Shown here piece after piece: positions 36,212 through 47,700 of a stretch of DNA of 64,000 nt. Position 1 is the first letter of the stretch. Each line of letters opens with the position of its first letter. The position numbers were made by a program, and so were the translations under genes. Below the pieces are notes generated by a model. It searched no databases and was not told the origin of the DNA. It worked only from the letters and a program-made list of their open reading frames with translations. This DNA is from Spinacia oleracea (Eukaryota; Streptophyta; Magnoliopsida; Caryophyllales; Amaranthaceae), in assembly GCF_020520425.1 (NCBI RefSeq), contig NC_079487.1, forward strand, positions 65,340,398 through 65,404,397, read 5' to 3'.

Positions 36212-36334
36212 ATGAATCAGACTAATACGATTGTAGCGTTAGATGCCGAGACTCGTGAAATTAAAAGTCGATTGCTGATAGAAGTGCAGAAATTGAAGCA
36301 ATTAGCTCCATTGATAGATTATAGCCCGTTTTAG
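36212..36334 (+). pseudogene. Short coiled ORF fragment, unrecognised
   Basis: 40 codons from ATG, with IVALDAETREIKSRLLIEV and KLKQLAPLIDY, charged and probably helical. It looks like part of a coding exon, but no family recognised. Confidence 0.3.
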
Positions 36335-36629
36335 TTTATTTTAATTTTTCTTACATTAATACCAATACCCATGTTTTAGTTTATTGTAAATGGAGTTTTT
36401 TTTATTCTTGATTTCTGGGCTTGTCAATGAATTTATAGGGTTTATGAGGTTATTTTTGTTTTGTTTGAATTATATATTAATTTTATTGACCTTTTTTCTA
36501 ACACAACTGTTTAAGGTGTTAGTCTAAGCTTTATACTTGGCTAATTCCAAATTGCAGTAGTTTGCAATTTGTTATGCTTGTTTGGAAATTAGGAAAAGGA
36601 AACTGGAATATCTGCTAAATTTCAAGGTG

Positions 36630-36735
36630 CAACTGCTTGCAATTTGTTAGGTTTGTTTGGAAATTTAGATAAAAAGGCTAACAAATACAATGTGATTCAA
36701 TTTTATGTAGTACTACTATTTGTATGCAACTAAAA
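36630..36735 (+). repeat. ~105-bp dispersed duplicate, copy 1
   Basis: TGCAATTTGTTAGGTTTGTT through GTAGTACTACTATTTG matches 38438-38525 with few changes. Confidence 0.8.
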
Positions 36736-37284
36736 GTTATTTTTTAGGATGAGATATTATGTTAGCTGATTATAATAAACTCTTGTTTTAGCTGATTGTG
36801 ATAAACTCTTGTTTTAGTTGTTTGTGATAAACCCTTGTTATTGGCATTGAATGTTGATTGATACTAGAATCATTATCGGTTGTCCCCTCGATGAAATACA
36901 GATTAGTGTCCTGGTCAAAAAACCCAGTGAGTAGACTGCATGGAGTTGAAGTTGGGAGTTGGGCTCCCATAATTTTAGATGTGTTCAATTAATCATACAA
37001 GTCATATGTTGACCATTGTTTCTGAGTGAGGCTCATATCGTACCTTTATTACCGCCAGTGGCGGATCCAGAATCAGCAGTGGCATTGTGTTAGAATTTTG
37101 GTTTGTAAAATAAGCTATTGAGGCAGCAGTCCTGCTTGTTACTTTTGATCTGTCTTTTGGTGTTGTAGTCATTGAGAATCCTTGCTGGTGCTTTAGTTTA
37201 ACTGAGTGATACTGATAAATTTTCATTTGTAACCGTTTTTGCAGGGATACGGGTTTCATATAAGTTTCCTCTTATCAAGTAAAG

Positions 37285-38425
37285 ATGACAACTTCGGAAG
37301 AGAATAGTTCACTGTTTCCTATATTTATTTTGACTACGATGGCACTCCCTTTAGTGCCTTATACAAATTCAAAACTGTGTTGTTTTGCGAAGAAGGTGAA
37401 AAGCTTACATTGTCAATGTGTCGTATGCCCTCGCTCTGGAAAATACCATAAATCACTATTGAAAAGGGTTTGTGTCTATGTGATCATTGTGTTTGTCCAT
37501 AATATATCATTGTTGCTATTTCAGTTTTTGATTTTACTTGTTGTTCATTACATCATTTGCTTGATTTTGTTCATGATGTGCAGGTTTCAAACTTCTCCAC
37601 TTGTAGTAACATGACACTTGTGTTGCTGTGGGTCTTTATGGCCTTCTTGATTTATTACATAAAATATATGAGTGCTGAGGTAAGTATATTTTGCAAGAGG
37701 AATCTGTTGATTGTTCGGCTAAAATACAGATCTCCCTATTGGTGCTGAACTTTTATCGTGAAACAGGTTTCCCCTAAATTTATTTCTTTTGCTTGGTATT
37801 CAGGTTCAAGTTTTTGAGCCATACAACATTCTTGGTTTGGAATCTGGAGCTTCTGATCCAGAAATTAAAAAGGCTTATAGGAAAATTTTCTATTCCTTAC
37901 CATCATGACAAAAATCCAGATCCTGGTAGATGTTGTTTGTGCAGATGCTACTTTGCTTTTTCTTGTTGATTTATATGCCTACCTATTCCTAATGTGTTGG
38001 TGTATTTTGTTTTCTTTGTAGAGGCTAACAAGTATTTTGTGGAGTTTATTTCAAAAGCTTACCCGTCCATGACTGATCCCGTTTCCCGCGAGAATTATGA
38101 AAAGTATGGTCATCTAGATGGGAGACGGGTACATTATCTTATTCTGTTTAAAATGTGTTGAGTATATCATCAATTTTGTGAGTTCATGTCTTTCTCAGCC
38201 AGTCATCCAGGCATATATTGAGCATCTCATTGCAGTTATTGTCTTGAATGTCCGCAGGGATTCCAAATGGGAATTGCTCTCCCGCATTTCCTATTAAATA
38301 TTGAAGGTGCATCTGGCGGGATACTATTAATTTGGATTGTTGGAATCTGTATCTTGTTGTCGTTGGTCATAACTCTTTTCTATCTCTCAAGGTCATCTAA
38401 GTACTTAGGGAACTATGTCATGCAG
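37285..38425 (+). pseudogene. ERdj2/Sec63-like J-domain gene fragment
   Basis: Five exons at 37285-37467, 37584-37679, 37804-37925, 38022-38128 and 38258-38425 encode the N-terminal part of a plant ERdj2 protein, the ER-membrane J-protein of the Sec translocon. Seen in order: [19 protein letters not shown] (membrane segment 1), [19 protein letters not shown] (segment 2), the J-domain start [20 protein letters not shown], then [20 protein letters not shown] and [20 protein letters not shown] (segment 3). Exon 3 has a 1-bp insertion that shifts the frame to a stop, and the restored frame reads YHHDKNPDP, so the HPD needed to stimulate Hsp70 is HHD. After 38425 the rest of the protein is missing. 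Splice sites remain, so it is a DNA-level copy. Confidence 0.88.
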
Positions 38426-38437
38426 TATCTCTCAACT

Positions 38438-38530
38438 GTTTGCAATTTGTTAGGTTCGTTTGGAAAATTAGATAAAAAGGCTAACAAATACGCAATGATT
38501 CAATTGTATGTAGTACTACTATTTGCATCA
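38438..38530 (+). repeat. ~105-bp dispersed duplicate, copy 2
   Basis: Matches 36630-36735. It begins where ERdj2 similarity ends, so it probably marks a rearrangement joint. Confidence 0.75.
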
Positions 38531-39534
38531 GGTTTTAGTTAAATGACAAGGGTTACAGTTGTCCGTCGTATACTTATCTTCATTGTTATCACTGCCATAA
38601 CCCACAAATTAACAAAATACAGAATAAGTTTATAAGGTTTTAGTGGAAAAGTGATGGGGAATGGGGTGCTTGAGTGTCAATCTTATGCTTAGCTGATTTG
38701 ATCTTAAAGGAAATAAATTAGGGATGCCAAAGATAAGACAATTATTAACACCAGAAAACAAAATTTGTGAGTTAAAGGGAGAATAGGGAGTCTCATAATT
38801 GGTTATAGGGTTATCTAGAGCATGCATGAATGTATGTTCTCTTTGGGAATACTTTGCAGCCAATCTGTTGCTTCTTAGTGACGAGGTTTTGGATCTTCTA
38901 AGGAAATTTCTGTACAAGTAGCTGGATGCCAAACATTAACTCGATTAATCTATAGTCAGGTAAAGTACGAGATTTGCTTGTTTTTGCTTCATGGACTTCC
39001 ATATTCCATATTTGTAGAGAAAATTTTGTGTTTTAGAGGAATGTTCGTTCACTGATTTTTTAGAAGAGTTGTTCAAGTAGAGCTTCAGTGATAATAATCA
39101 TGTAATTTGTTAGATTTTGGGCTTCAATTTATGTCCACCTTTCTATTAATTTCTCATTTCATAAAACCTTGTCATTGTGGCCTTTGTTATGTATATAATT
39201 TCCATTTACTTGCTCTATCGTGGATGTAAATATCACAACCACAGTTCACTAAACGTATCTAATTATTTACCGATAAAGCCCAATAGATATTTACTTGAAG
39301 CACGACATATATTGTTCATACTGTGTTTGAAGTTTACGGAAAGGAGTACAAATTATCCTGCTGGTTTACTTGAGGATGGGCCGATGGCCGTCAAGGTTTT
39401 TAAGCTTTGGACCCTTGGTTAGCAATACACCTATATATGGCACATGTGATAAACCTTGTAGGATAGGTTTCATGTTATTCAAAAATAAATTACGCTACCT
39501 GTTTTAATCTGTAGTATGTTTCCATATATGTACT
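38531..39534. other. Mosaic interior without recognised gene
   Basis: Short frames only. CAATCTGTTGCTTCTTAGTG at about 38860 opens a small exon-like stretch (LLLSDEVLDLLRKFLYK) after an AG, but I cannot assign it. Confidence 0.4.
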
Positions 39535-39589
39535 ATGCTACAATTATTTTTTTCCGTTATTGGGATTCCTTACAAGACTTTGACACATG

Positions 39590-39908
39590 CAGAGACTGAT
39601 AACACTTATGCCCGCAATATCGCAAATCTTGTTAACAAAGTCTGCATGTTAGCTCGGGAAACGGGGGCAGAATATCAGAAACATTCCTTGAGAGCCTCAT
39701 GCATACAGTGCCTTTCAGTTATGGTAACTTCTCAATTTTGATCTTCACTGTAAACTTGGTTTGGCAAGCTCTGTATTCTGTTTAGAATGATTCACTCATT
39801 CAGAATTATAGATTTATAGGTATATGAACAATTGATTAGCTTTTCTTCTTTCCATTGTGTCGTAAGTTTCGCTGAGTTCTCGCACATTTTTGACAATATA
39901 GACGAGGT
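39590..39908 (+). pseudogene. EFR3-like (ARM-repeat) gene fragment
   Basis: Two exon remnants. The first (about 39594-39723) reads TDNTYARNIANLVNKVCMLA, then RETGAEYQKHSLRAS and CIQCLSVM before the donor ATG|GTAACT. The second (about 39858-39906) reads FAEFSHIFDNIDE before GAG|GTCAG. Both match consecutive parts of the N-terminal helical-repeat region of plant EFR3-like proteins (SEMI-ROLLED LEAF 2 group), plasma-membrane scaffolds for PI4-kinase. The residues between them (expected MVWFMAEF) are garbled, and no start or downstream exons are present. Family call from motif memory. Confidence 0.6.
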
Positions 39909-40478
39909 CAGTAAACTCAAATCTACAATCCCGAACTGCATAATTTTGAAACTTCAATACGATGGTACTTTTGTTGTTGTGTGTCTTTGGATCAACAAGG
40001 TTACTAGAAGATTTTGGGAGTACAGTTTTTTTTCCAACTGGCCTGGATTTGTATGTTCGCTTTTTTGCGCTTGTTAATTTAGTTGGCAGTCTTGGACCTT
40101 GGTACTGTCTGTAACTTGTATAATAAGAGATACCAAAGTTTGTTGAGACCAATGTATAAAAAGGCATTTCTAATAGCTGGCTTTACTTACATGTCAGTAC
40201 ACATGTGTTTCGTTAACCTGTTGTTAGAACAAACAATAATACAAGCTTTTGGTGATATTACCTCTATTCCACATTTATACTCTCAGCAGGGTTGTCTGTG
40301 TTTAATCTTGCTTGCCAATTTCTTGCATGCTTGGTTGTGTTCAGTTGGTCATACGTATATGTTATTCAACAATTAGTTTATTACTGCAATTATAATCCTC
40401 TAAAATCAACTACTGTATTGTATTCATCTGCTTTTGTTTATGTCAATTACTTCAATTCCGCGGATTTTAATTGTGTAG

Positions 40479-40684
40479 GAAGAAGTTACAAGACTATGGA
40501 GAGGAACAATTACTGGTTTGACGGCTATTCCAGTGGTAAGCTTCATGGAGACACATGTTCTCAATTTTACGCGCTTAAGTAGTTAAGATGACAATGCAAG
40601 TATTTCTCTACGTTTCAGGTAGCACGCATGGAAGAATGTGAAGCTGAAAATGCTCCAATGTGTGGGGACATATCCCCCTTTTGA
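40479..40684 (+). pseudogene. Two further exon-like pieces, unrecognised
   Basis: After TTGTGTAG, EEVTRLWRGTITGLTAIP (one of three frames) reaches a possible donor. After TTTCAG, VARMEECEAENAPMCGDISPF ends at TGA (40682-40684). Exon-like borders suggest a captured gene 3' end. Family unknown. Confidence 0.3.
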
Positions 40685-41113
40685 AAGAATGAATCTGCAA
40701 CTGCAGTAGTTAATGGAAGAGGATTGACATGAAAACACTACCGTAGTTAATGGAGGATTGACATGAATCACTAGCATCCATTTGCAGCAATTATACGGCT
40801 TCCTTTTGGTTTTGCTAAATTGTACCATCTTTTTTTTGTATGAATATTTGTCTCAAACATTTTGTATAGAGCTACATGTTGCTGCAAAATCTCAAACATT
40901 TTTTGTAGAGCTACATACTCTTTCAAGTGGCTCTATTGTGTTGTCATTTGCGATATACTCCCCCCAAAAAAAATAATAGCTAATTACTTTTGATAATTGT
41001 AATTTCTATACGAGCATTTACATGCATTTATTAATGCTCGTGTTTTACATAATATTTTTACAAGACAGTTTTGTATATCTTGGGGGACTGTGCGCGCTCA
41101 GTCCAACAACTAG

Positions 41114-41768
41114 TGATACATAAACATTTAGTTGTTTAGATTTCATGTTAACATTCATTTATAAATTAATATGAAGAGATAAATCACAATTAGTTATTGA
41201 TTGTTGGTTAAGATGGTAGATTTGGAGTTCGAACATACCAAAGGGGGAATTTTTGGTAAATTAAGATCTCGATTCAAAAACAAAAAAACAATATCTCCAA
41301 TGATCTCCCTGCGAGCCCGCTCACAACATCACCCTCACCTCTCTACCTCAACCGCAGCGCCCGCATCCAGTGACCACTCCGACTACCAGTAATCCGTCGT
41401 CATCTCCGCCTTGTCTCACGCTCCTCCCCTTTTCCCATTTCAGAGTTCTCCTCTCTTATTGCACCGCCGTGGCGCCGTCTTGCTGTCTCAGAAACTTTTA
41501 TTCCTGAAGAACTTCGAATATTGTAGAATAGGTCAGCACAAATTTGTTAGTATCATTGTTGTTCTCGTCTGGAATTACGTTCATTGAATTCTTAGCTACA
41601 AATTTACAAAAAATCCCTTCGCAAAGCTCTTTGTTAGCAGTAATGTCTGCAAGGTGTTCGATAAAATGTCTCAGTTAGTTTTTATGGGTAAATGTCGTTG
41701 AGGAAAGAAGCATCAGATACCTTCACTTGTATGATTATCTGGGAAAGTTCCCTTTTTTGTTTGTCTTC
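41114..41768 (+). promoter_or_regulatory. INTS9 upstream and 5' leader region
   Basis: A C/T-rich stretch at 41330-41510 looks like transcribed leader and is followed by AT-rich sequence. No clear TATA box. The Helitron-type end at 41113 lies only ~650 bp upstream of the start codon, so the promoter must be short or overlap the mosaic. Confidence 0.45.
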
Positions 41769-44700
41769 ATGAAGCTTGTAAGTTATACTCCTATCTGTTT
41801 CAGTTCTTCCGTCAGTAATTAATCGTCGCGGTTAATAGTGTAATTTGAAATGGTAATGTGAGTTATATGACAAATAGTATATGATGATGCCGTCATACGA
41901 TTATTTATTATTTGTTCTGTTTCTTGTGTAATTGCAGACTTGTTTGAGCAAGGGGCAGGGTTATTATTTCCCGCCTTGTCACATAATTGAAATTAGTGGA
42001 TTCCGCATTTTGGTGGATTGTCCATTGGATCTTTCTGCTCTGTTGATTTTCGCTCCTATTCCTGTCTATTCTGATAGACGGCTCGAATATGCTTTTGATT
42101 GCTCATGCCATGTGTCTGTGGACACTGATTGTGCAGTTCATAAGAAGCAAAAGGTTGAAAATTCCCTTGATGCTAGTAGTTTGATTCATGGGGTCCCTTG
42201 GTATAAAACCGTTAGCAGTTTGCACTTATGGGATGTTTCTTTCATTGATGTTGTTTTAATCTCAAGTCCTATGGGAATGCTTGGGTTGCCATTCTTGACT
42301 CGGAATAAGAATTTCGTAGCTAAGGTAGTAATTTAACTATTTTCCCGCAATAGTTTATTTCTGTAATCCAATTGTCTTTCTTTCTTTAGTTTTGCCCCTC
42401 TGGATATGGTAGTTAGTTTTTGATATGGTTTTCGATGATCAGGTTTATGCAACTGAAGCAACGACAAGAATTGGGCAGCTTATGATGGAGGATCTTATTT
42501 CTATGCAGAAAGAGTTCAGGCAATTTTATGGATCTGAGGACTCAGGGTGTGCCAAGTGGAAGAAGTGGGAGGAGCTTGTCAAGCTTCCACCTTCCTTACA
42601 AGAAATAATCTTGGGCAAAGATGGGACAGAGCTTGGTTGCTGGTTATCTTTGTATAGGTACTATTTTGCTAATGCAGCTCCTTCACGTTGTTATCAACTT
42701 ATCATGCAGATCTGTTAGTGGTCGTTTGGTTCAATTTATTTTGGAATCAGGTATGGGTTTGGTGGAATCATCCATAGCCATACCTAGTGTTTGGTTTAGT
42801 TTTTTTTTCAAATTTAAAAACCCGAGGGCCCCACCCCCAAACCCCCAAGGGGGAGGTGGGTTTGGGGGAAACCCCCACCCTTGGAATCAACTAAATTACA
42901 TAAAAGAATAATAATTAAACATCGCAATATCCAGTTTCACGGCTCATCCAACACGCCGTCCACCATTGCTCCGACCTCCACCATTCACCAATCACATAAT
43001 AAACACAAACTGTCAGCTGCAATTTTCACCAAGAACCGTCAAAGCAACCACCTAATCACAACCACCACCAAACCCACAGGTAAAATTGTATTTTTCCACC
43101 ACCACCCATAAACATACACCACCGTAACACCCACCAAGGCCAATTTTCCAAACTAATCAACCTACAAAGAAGCTGAAAAATGATACAGAAATTTTGGGAC
43201 ATTAATTTGCCATAAAAGTTCCAGATTTGGAAAATTAAACCTGGCCGGTAAGGGATGACACTGCGACAAAGATTCACATTGGCAGAGGATTATATTACAA
43301 AAAGTAACAGCCAGATCAAAGGGGAAAAAAGAGCAAAAGTTGAGATTATATGGAGCGTGTTTGAGCAGAAATGGAGGTATAGGGGGGTGGGGGGGGGGGG
43401 GGGGGGGCTGGGGAGAGGTGGGGGAGAGAGAGGGAGGACGTGTGAGAAATCGAGGAGACAGAAAAAAAGAGTGGGGTTGGGTTTTTCATTTTTTACAACC
43501 AAACACATGTATTGGGTTAATAGGTATCATCCATTCTAAACCCATGGGTTTGATATTGAAACCCATACCTGATACCTTTGTTTGAACCAAACGGCCCCTT
43601 ATGCTGCTTAAGCTTTAGCCTTTATGGCTGATGATAACCGATGATGTTTTGTGGTTTCATGTCAACATTTTGACAATTCAACTTATTAAGGCTTTTATCA
43701 TGTAAAATATAACTCGCTCACTCTGTTTTAATTTTTTGTTGCTTTGAGTGTTTTCTCTCTTGTTTCATAATATGAACTATATGCTATTAACACAATGGCA
43801 AGGTAAGTCTTTGTAAGATGTCCTTAGTGTACCGGTGTACCCTCCCTTTTATGAATCCTTAGGCAATCCGAAATAATTAGTTATACAAAAATAGTCAAGA
43901 ACAAAACACATCCAAACGTATTGTATGTTCATTTTTTCTTTTCCACTTTTAATTTGAAATGGAGGAAGTATTTCAAGTTCAACTGTATACTTAATTACTT
44001 AGTTATAATTTATAAGGAAGATTACAGAAGTTGGATGAAAATTGTCATCTTACTGATTTCTATTTCTAGTGTTACTTGAATGTTTAGCTGTTTATTTTGA
44101 ATTCCTTTCAAAGCCAAAACGATTTTCGAATTGAAAAACATTATAAATGGAATACAACATTTTAATTTGGCTGGTAATAGTAATTGGATTTGCAGGGTTA
44201 TTGAAATGATCTTTATGAGACGTTTCTTGATTAACAGACCTTGATTAATGGACTAATTGAACTGTGAGTGTTGAACCATAATGCAACCAAAAAAAAACTG
44301 ATGTGCGCAAAAGTGAAGTAAGTGGTTTAACTTTAAGATCTCAGAAACTTTATTGGGATGGCCTTTTTGTAGATTTATGTCACAATGAACTGGTTCTCTC
44401 TTTCCTCTTGTTTCTCAAGCTATAGCTTTCAGAGTCTGTTCCATAAATTGGCTTTTATAATCCTTCCTCATATCAGATGTCTGCTTCTGAAACTTAGTTT
44501 CTTCATTCATCAATCCTATTTATCTTATACGAAGTATTATAAATTAAAGTTCTTCTCAGTGCAGCTGATGTGAAGGATTGTATTCAGAAGGTACATTCAC
44601 TTAAATATGCTGAAGAAACTTGCTTTGGGGGAGTGTTAATTTTCAAGGCATTCAGCTCTGGTCTAGATATTGGCACATCAAATTGGGAAATTAAAAGTCC

Positions 44701-47700
44701 AAAAAAGGATATTGTTTTCATATCTAGCTCTGTGCTTGACGCTGCTCCAGCCATGAGTTTCAATTACCATGCTCTACAAGATCATGACCTAGTACTGTTT
44801 TCAGATTTCTCTTCTCTCGATTGCATGGAAGACGTTGAAGTAGAGACTAGTCACTCAGCTCCAATGTAATCTTCTTTTACACTCTTACTCTTACTTGTTT
44901 CTTGCTTTTGGTAGTCCATTTAATCAAGACATTTATATCATCTATGGAAGAAAAACAAATAAGACACGTAAATCTTTTGATTGGATATTCTGGGGGTCAT
45001 ATTATTCCATAATCTAAAGAAAGTTTGTGCTCTCGTATATTTGTAGCAATGAAATTGCAGAGGTGGCGGCCATCCAGCCCTTAATTGACTCTGATGAAAG
45101 TTCAGAGGAGGAGCAGAAGCTAGGATTTATATGTTCTTATGCTGTTGATTCCCTTAAAGCTGGAGGCTCAGTCCTGATTCCTATCGGTCGAATTGGTGTA
45201 GTGTTGCAATTGTTGGAGCAGATATCAGTTTCTCAGGAATTTTTAAATTTGAAGGTATGTGACCTTTCCTCTGTGGCAGAGTGTGTTTCAATATAAATGA
45301 AGGATATGTCAAATTGGTTGAAGAGAAGGATCAGTTTCTCGGGATAGTGTCATATTTCCTGCGTTTCACAATAGATGTATCATTTTAACTTTTTTACACT
45401 ATTTATATACGGAGTACTAAATTTGACCATCAATATCTTTTATTATATATTAATAAAAATTATATAAATTCGATATTTTGAAAATATACTGAGATTAACC
45501 TAATAACAATTTTTTTTAAAAAAATTCTTTACATTATTAATAATAGATGTGGTCAACGTTAGTAAATGAATAGTGTGAAAAGTTAATATGATGCATCTAT
45601 TAAGAAACAAAGGAAATACTTTAATGTATTTGTCTGTCATTTAAGATTAACATGGAACGGACAAAGGAGTATAGTCCGATGCATCATTTTTTAATCACTG
45701 GTTTAGTGGGTTTTTGAAAATGTGGTTTAGACTTGATATAGATCTAGGTATGGCATGAAAGGGTATGTTAATTCTGAGTCCTGTTTGTTTGACTTCTCAA
45801 TTTGTTATCTGCCGGTCTTGAGAGTAGTGCAACCATATCTATTTTTCTTTCTGTTTTCTGTTTGTACTATTAATTTTACAGTTTGACCTGACAACTGACC
45901 ATCAGGTTAACGGTTCCATAGGTCCCTGTATTTTTCATTTCTTCTGTCGCAGAAGAACTTTTATCCTACACCACCATAATACCAGAGTGGCTGTGTGTGC
46001 AGACACAGAAAAAGGTAATTGTATCAAAGCTTGGCCCTATATATATTTATGCTTGTAAGCTAGTTTTATTATTGAACTTACAACTAACCTAGAGTTATGT
46101 AATGTTGCAGTTGTTTGCTGGTAAGCCCTTGTTTGCTCATGTTGATCTTATGAGGGAAAAAAGGCTTCACCTGCTATCTTCAATCTGTACAACTGATCTA
46201 ATGTAAGATTTACATCTTTCCTTTTTGAATGTGTTACTTGTGTGATTTCTGCATGACGGTCACCAAGTCCTTCCTCAAAGGTGTGCAGACGATCACTTTT
46301 CCCATAATTGTTTCTAGATAGTCGACCTTATTGGTTTTCATGGTTTATCGATGATGCAATTTGATTATATGGATCAATAGATGTTAGGGTTAATGTTTAA
46401 GCATGCAGACCCTCCCAGAGCCTGTTATCAGCACCATCTTTATCTTATCTCTAAATGGCAGTTGAGAGAATGTCTCTCTATGCTCTGTGTGTTGGCTATC
46501 TCACTATCTAATTCTGGATAATAATCCTATTAAATGCAACTAGTTTGATCACTTCTGAAAGTGTTTGTGGAGTACATGTACATTTATGCATCAAGGGTTG
46601 GGGTTGAGGGGAACATAGAATCGGGGATGATAAAAGCATTTGAAGACACTAAGCTACTTCATATTAAAGCCGTCATTTTCATATGCATGAGATGCAATTT
46701 AGACATCGTAAGAAGCATCTAACATGTTTACATTTCTTAGTCTTGAACTCTGCCATTTTCATAAACCAACCAACTTTCTTGTTTGCTCAGTTGATAATAT
46801 GGAGAGAGAAAGTACTTATTGAAAGTGAAAGAAGGTAGAGAGAGAAAGCGATGGGTCGTTCATCACTATTGTCGGAAAGTTTGCTCATCTGATTTTTTTT
46901 TTTACTCATTTGAAACTTTTTTTGCTCATTTATATGATTATACCAAATGAGCAAATTGTTTTGCTCAATTTAAAAAACTGAGCCATTTTTCTGAATCTCT
47001 CCTTCCCCTCCTTTCTCTCTTTCCTTCCAAACCACATTGACATTGTTGTAGGCTTGTAGCTCGGTAGCTCCCCTTTCCTTATTCTTCGAACTTTTTTTTT
47101 GGAAAAAAACCCAATTTAAGAATTCATCTTTGTTGTCGGCTTTTGGAGGCAACTCTAATTAATATCTCAATTTAATAGATCATGTGGTTTTAATTTCGCA
47201 TAGTAATACTGCACGATGTTCTTTGTCCTTCAATCGGAAAACCATACATGCAGTCCCGACCCACCATAATTGCTATTGTGTTATTGTTTGTGAGCTTTAA
47301 GAGATAACTAGTATAGTACCCGTGCGATGCACGATTTGTAATCTAAATATAAATTTATATGAATTTAAACTATAGTGGTAGATAATAATCATCATAATAG
47401 AGGTCATAGATATTCTGCTAATTAAAATTAATGATGGATAATTTTGTTGTTAACCTATCTTTCGTCTTATTTATTAAAAAAATAAAACAAAAAAGGATAC
47501 AGGGACAAAATTATATTCATCATCATTCATCACCTCTATCAAAATTAAATTTATTTTAATACACCATTCCCTTCGATAGTTATATCTACCTTAATACTCG
47601 TCTCATCTGCCTCATTATCCGACCTTAACACATAACCCCACCATTTACTTTATTTTTCTAGAGATGACGTTGAGACGGGGAGCGACCTTTACATCGTACC

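Larger units (their letters stand above)
35836..41113 (+). mobile_element. Candidate gene-capturing Helitron (exon mosaic)
   Basis: The right end is a good Helitron 3' terminus: stem GGACTG/CAGTCC around an 8-base loop (41085-41104), then AACAACTAG|T with the end at 41113. Upstream lie exon-intron fragments from at least two unrelated host genes, all on the plus strand and all broken. The left end is not identified, so 35836 is only where gene-like sequence begins. Helitrons are known to assemble such mosaics; a decayed duplicated locus is the alternative. Confidence 0.5.

Noticed and set aside
38630-38932. 100-codon minus-strand frame and the 39177-39422 plus-strand frame
   Set aside because: No recognisable domain, no splice context; likely chance frames in the mosaic.
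44566-44869. Alternative exon 4 acceptor at the CAG ending at 44563
   Set aside because: It would put TGA in frame straight away; the upstream AG at 44558-44559 keeps the INTS9 frame (SAADVKD).
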